From an uncultured Eubacteriales bacterium (GTDB lineage Bacteria; Bacillota; Clostridia; Oscillospirales; CAG-382), in contig CAKSCN010000021.1 of NCBI GenBank assembly GCA_934444485.1, positions 1 through 21,498 on the forward strand: a stretch of DNA of 21,498 bases, given 5' to 3'. The notes beneath the pieces were generated by a model. The model was not told the DNA's origin. It saw nothing but the letters and a program-made list of their open reading frames with translations, and ran no database searches. Shown piece by piece: positions 21,403 to 21,498 of the stretch. Within the stretch, counting starts at the first letter, position 1. Every line of letters starts with the position of its first letter. The position numbers and the translations under genes are program-made.

Positions 21403-21498
21403 TTATTTTTCCTCTGCCGCCGCACGTTTCTTTGCTTCCTCAAATAGCCGTTCCATATCCTCCATCGTTCCAAACATTGGTTCAATATCCTGATAATC
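21403..21498 (-). CDS. C-terminal end of an unrecognised gene leaving the window
   Basis: An open frame enters from the right edge and stops at TAA (21405-21403). The last 31 residues include MFGTMEDMERLFEEAKKRAA and end AEEK, an acidic-basic helical tail. The frame is unbroken, its direction fits the convergent hairpin at 21365, and no other feature lies there. The family cannot be told from so little. Confidence 0.6.
   Translation of the reverse strand, partial: DYQDIEPMFGTMEDMERLFEEAKKRAAAEEK

Noticed and set aside
20205..21485. Long minus-strand open frame opposite the sugar isomerase and esterase end
   Set aside because: It lies antisense to well-supported genes and runs through a terminator and promoter. 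Its translation shows no family features.

Overview
The window looks like a chromosomal piece of an uncultured anaerobic member of the Clostridia, probably a gut Oscillospirales-type organism. This is inference. It rests on the S-layer homology (SLH) domains, a T-box leader on thrS, a tetrahydrofolate riboswitch on folT, a CsoR copper switch, AAAGGAG-type ribosome sites, TTGACA/TATAAT promoters and roughly balanced GC. There is no phage, transposon, CRISPR, tRNA or rRNA, and base composition looks uniform, so it reads as ordinary core-plus-metabolic chromosome.

Layout. 3-949: 3' part of a sialidase-like beta-propeller gene with an apparent one-base frameshift near position 70. 1116-4067: a secreted 983-residue protein with two beta-helix regions and an SLH block between them. 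4159-5116: a ThuA-like gene on the minus strand, divergent from a PhnP-like metallo-beta-lactamase-fold gene. 5117-7049: the metallo-hydrolase followed closely by a small-multidrug-export-family membrane protein and a PAP2 phosphatase. 7050-9177: promoter, THF riboswitch, terminator, folT and folC, a folate uptake and retention operon. 9362-10395: an ECF sigma factor translationally coupled to a one-helix membrane protein. 10489-12758: thrS with a complete T-box leader. 12886-13440: an orphan conserved protein (DUF6935-like) with a strong promoter. 13517-16422: a minus-strand pair, glycerol-1-phosphate dehydrogenase then a phosphomannomutase-like HAD enzyme, divergent from a DeoR-family regulator. 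16482-19439: the csoR-copA copper operon. 19553-21296: an esterase-like hydrolase and a sugar isomerase/epimerase-like TIM barrel. 21403-21498: tail of a minus-strand gene running off the window.

How it fits together. Four units carry readable control logic. Folate uptake is switched by a folate-sensing RNA whose terminator also contains the folT ribosome site. ThrS is controlled by uncharged tRNA-Thr (specifier ACC). Copper efflux is controlled by a CsoR box at the csoR -10. The glycerol-1-phosphate module has two consensus promoters in opposite directions sharing the same -10 bases, so they should exclude each other, and they are flanked by 10-bp-phased GTCA(A) repeats that could be the DeoR-type regulator's sites. 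The copA gene contains an internal ribosome site and in-frame ATG that would release its last 66 residues as a free CopZ-like copper chaperone. Several carbohydrate-related genes (propeller, beta-helix, ThuA, esterase, sugar isomerase) suggest a glycan-degrading lifestyle, but no complete pathway can be read here.

The most interesting points are the internal CopZ start in copA, the overlapping divergent promoters and partner genes of the glycerol-1-phosphate module, and the terminator that carries the folT ribosome site. No wholly new system is proven by the sequence alone.
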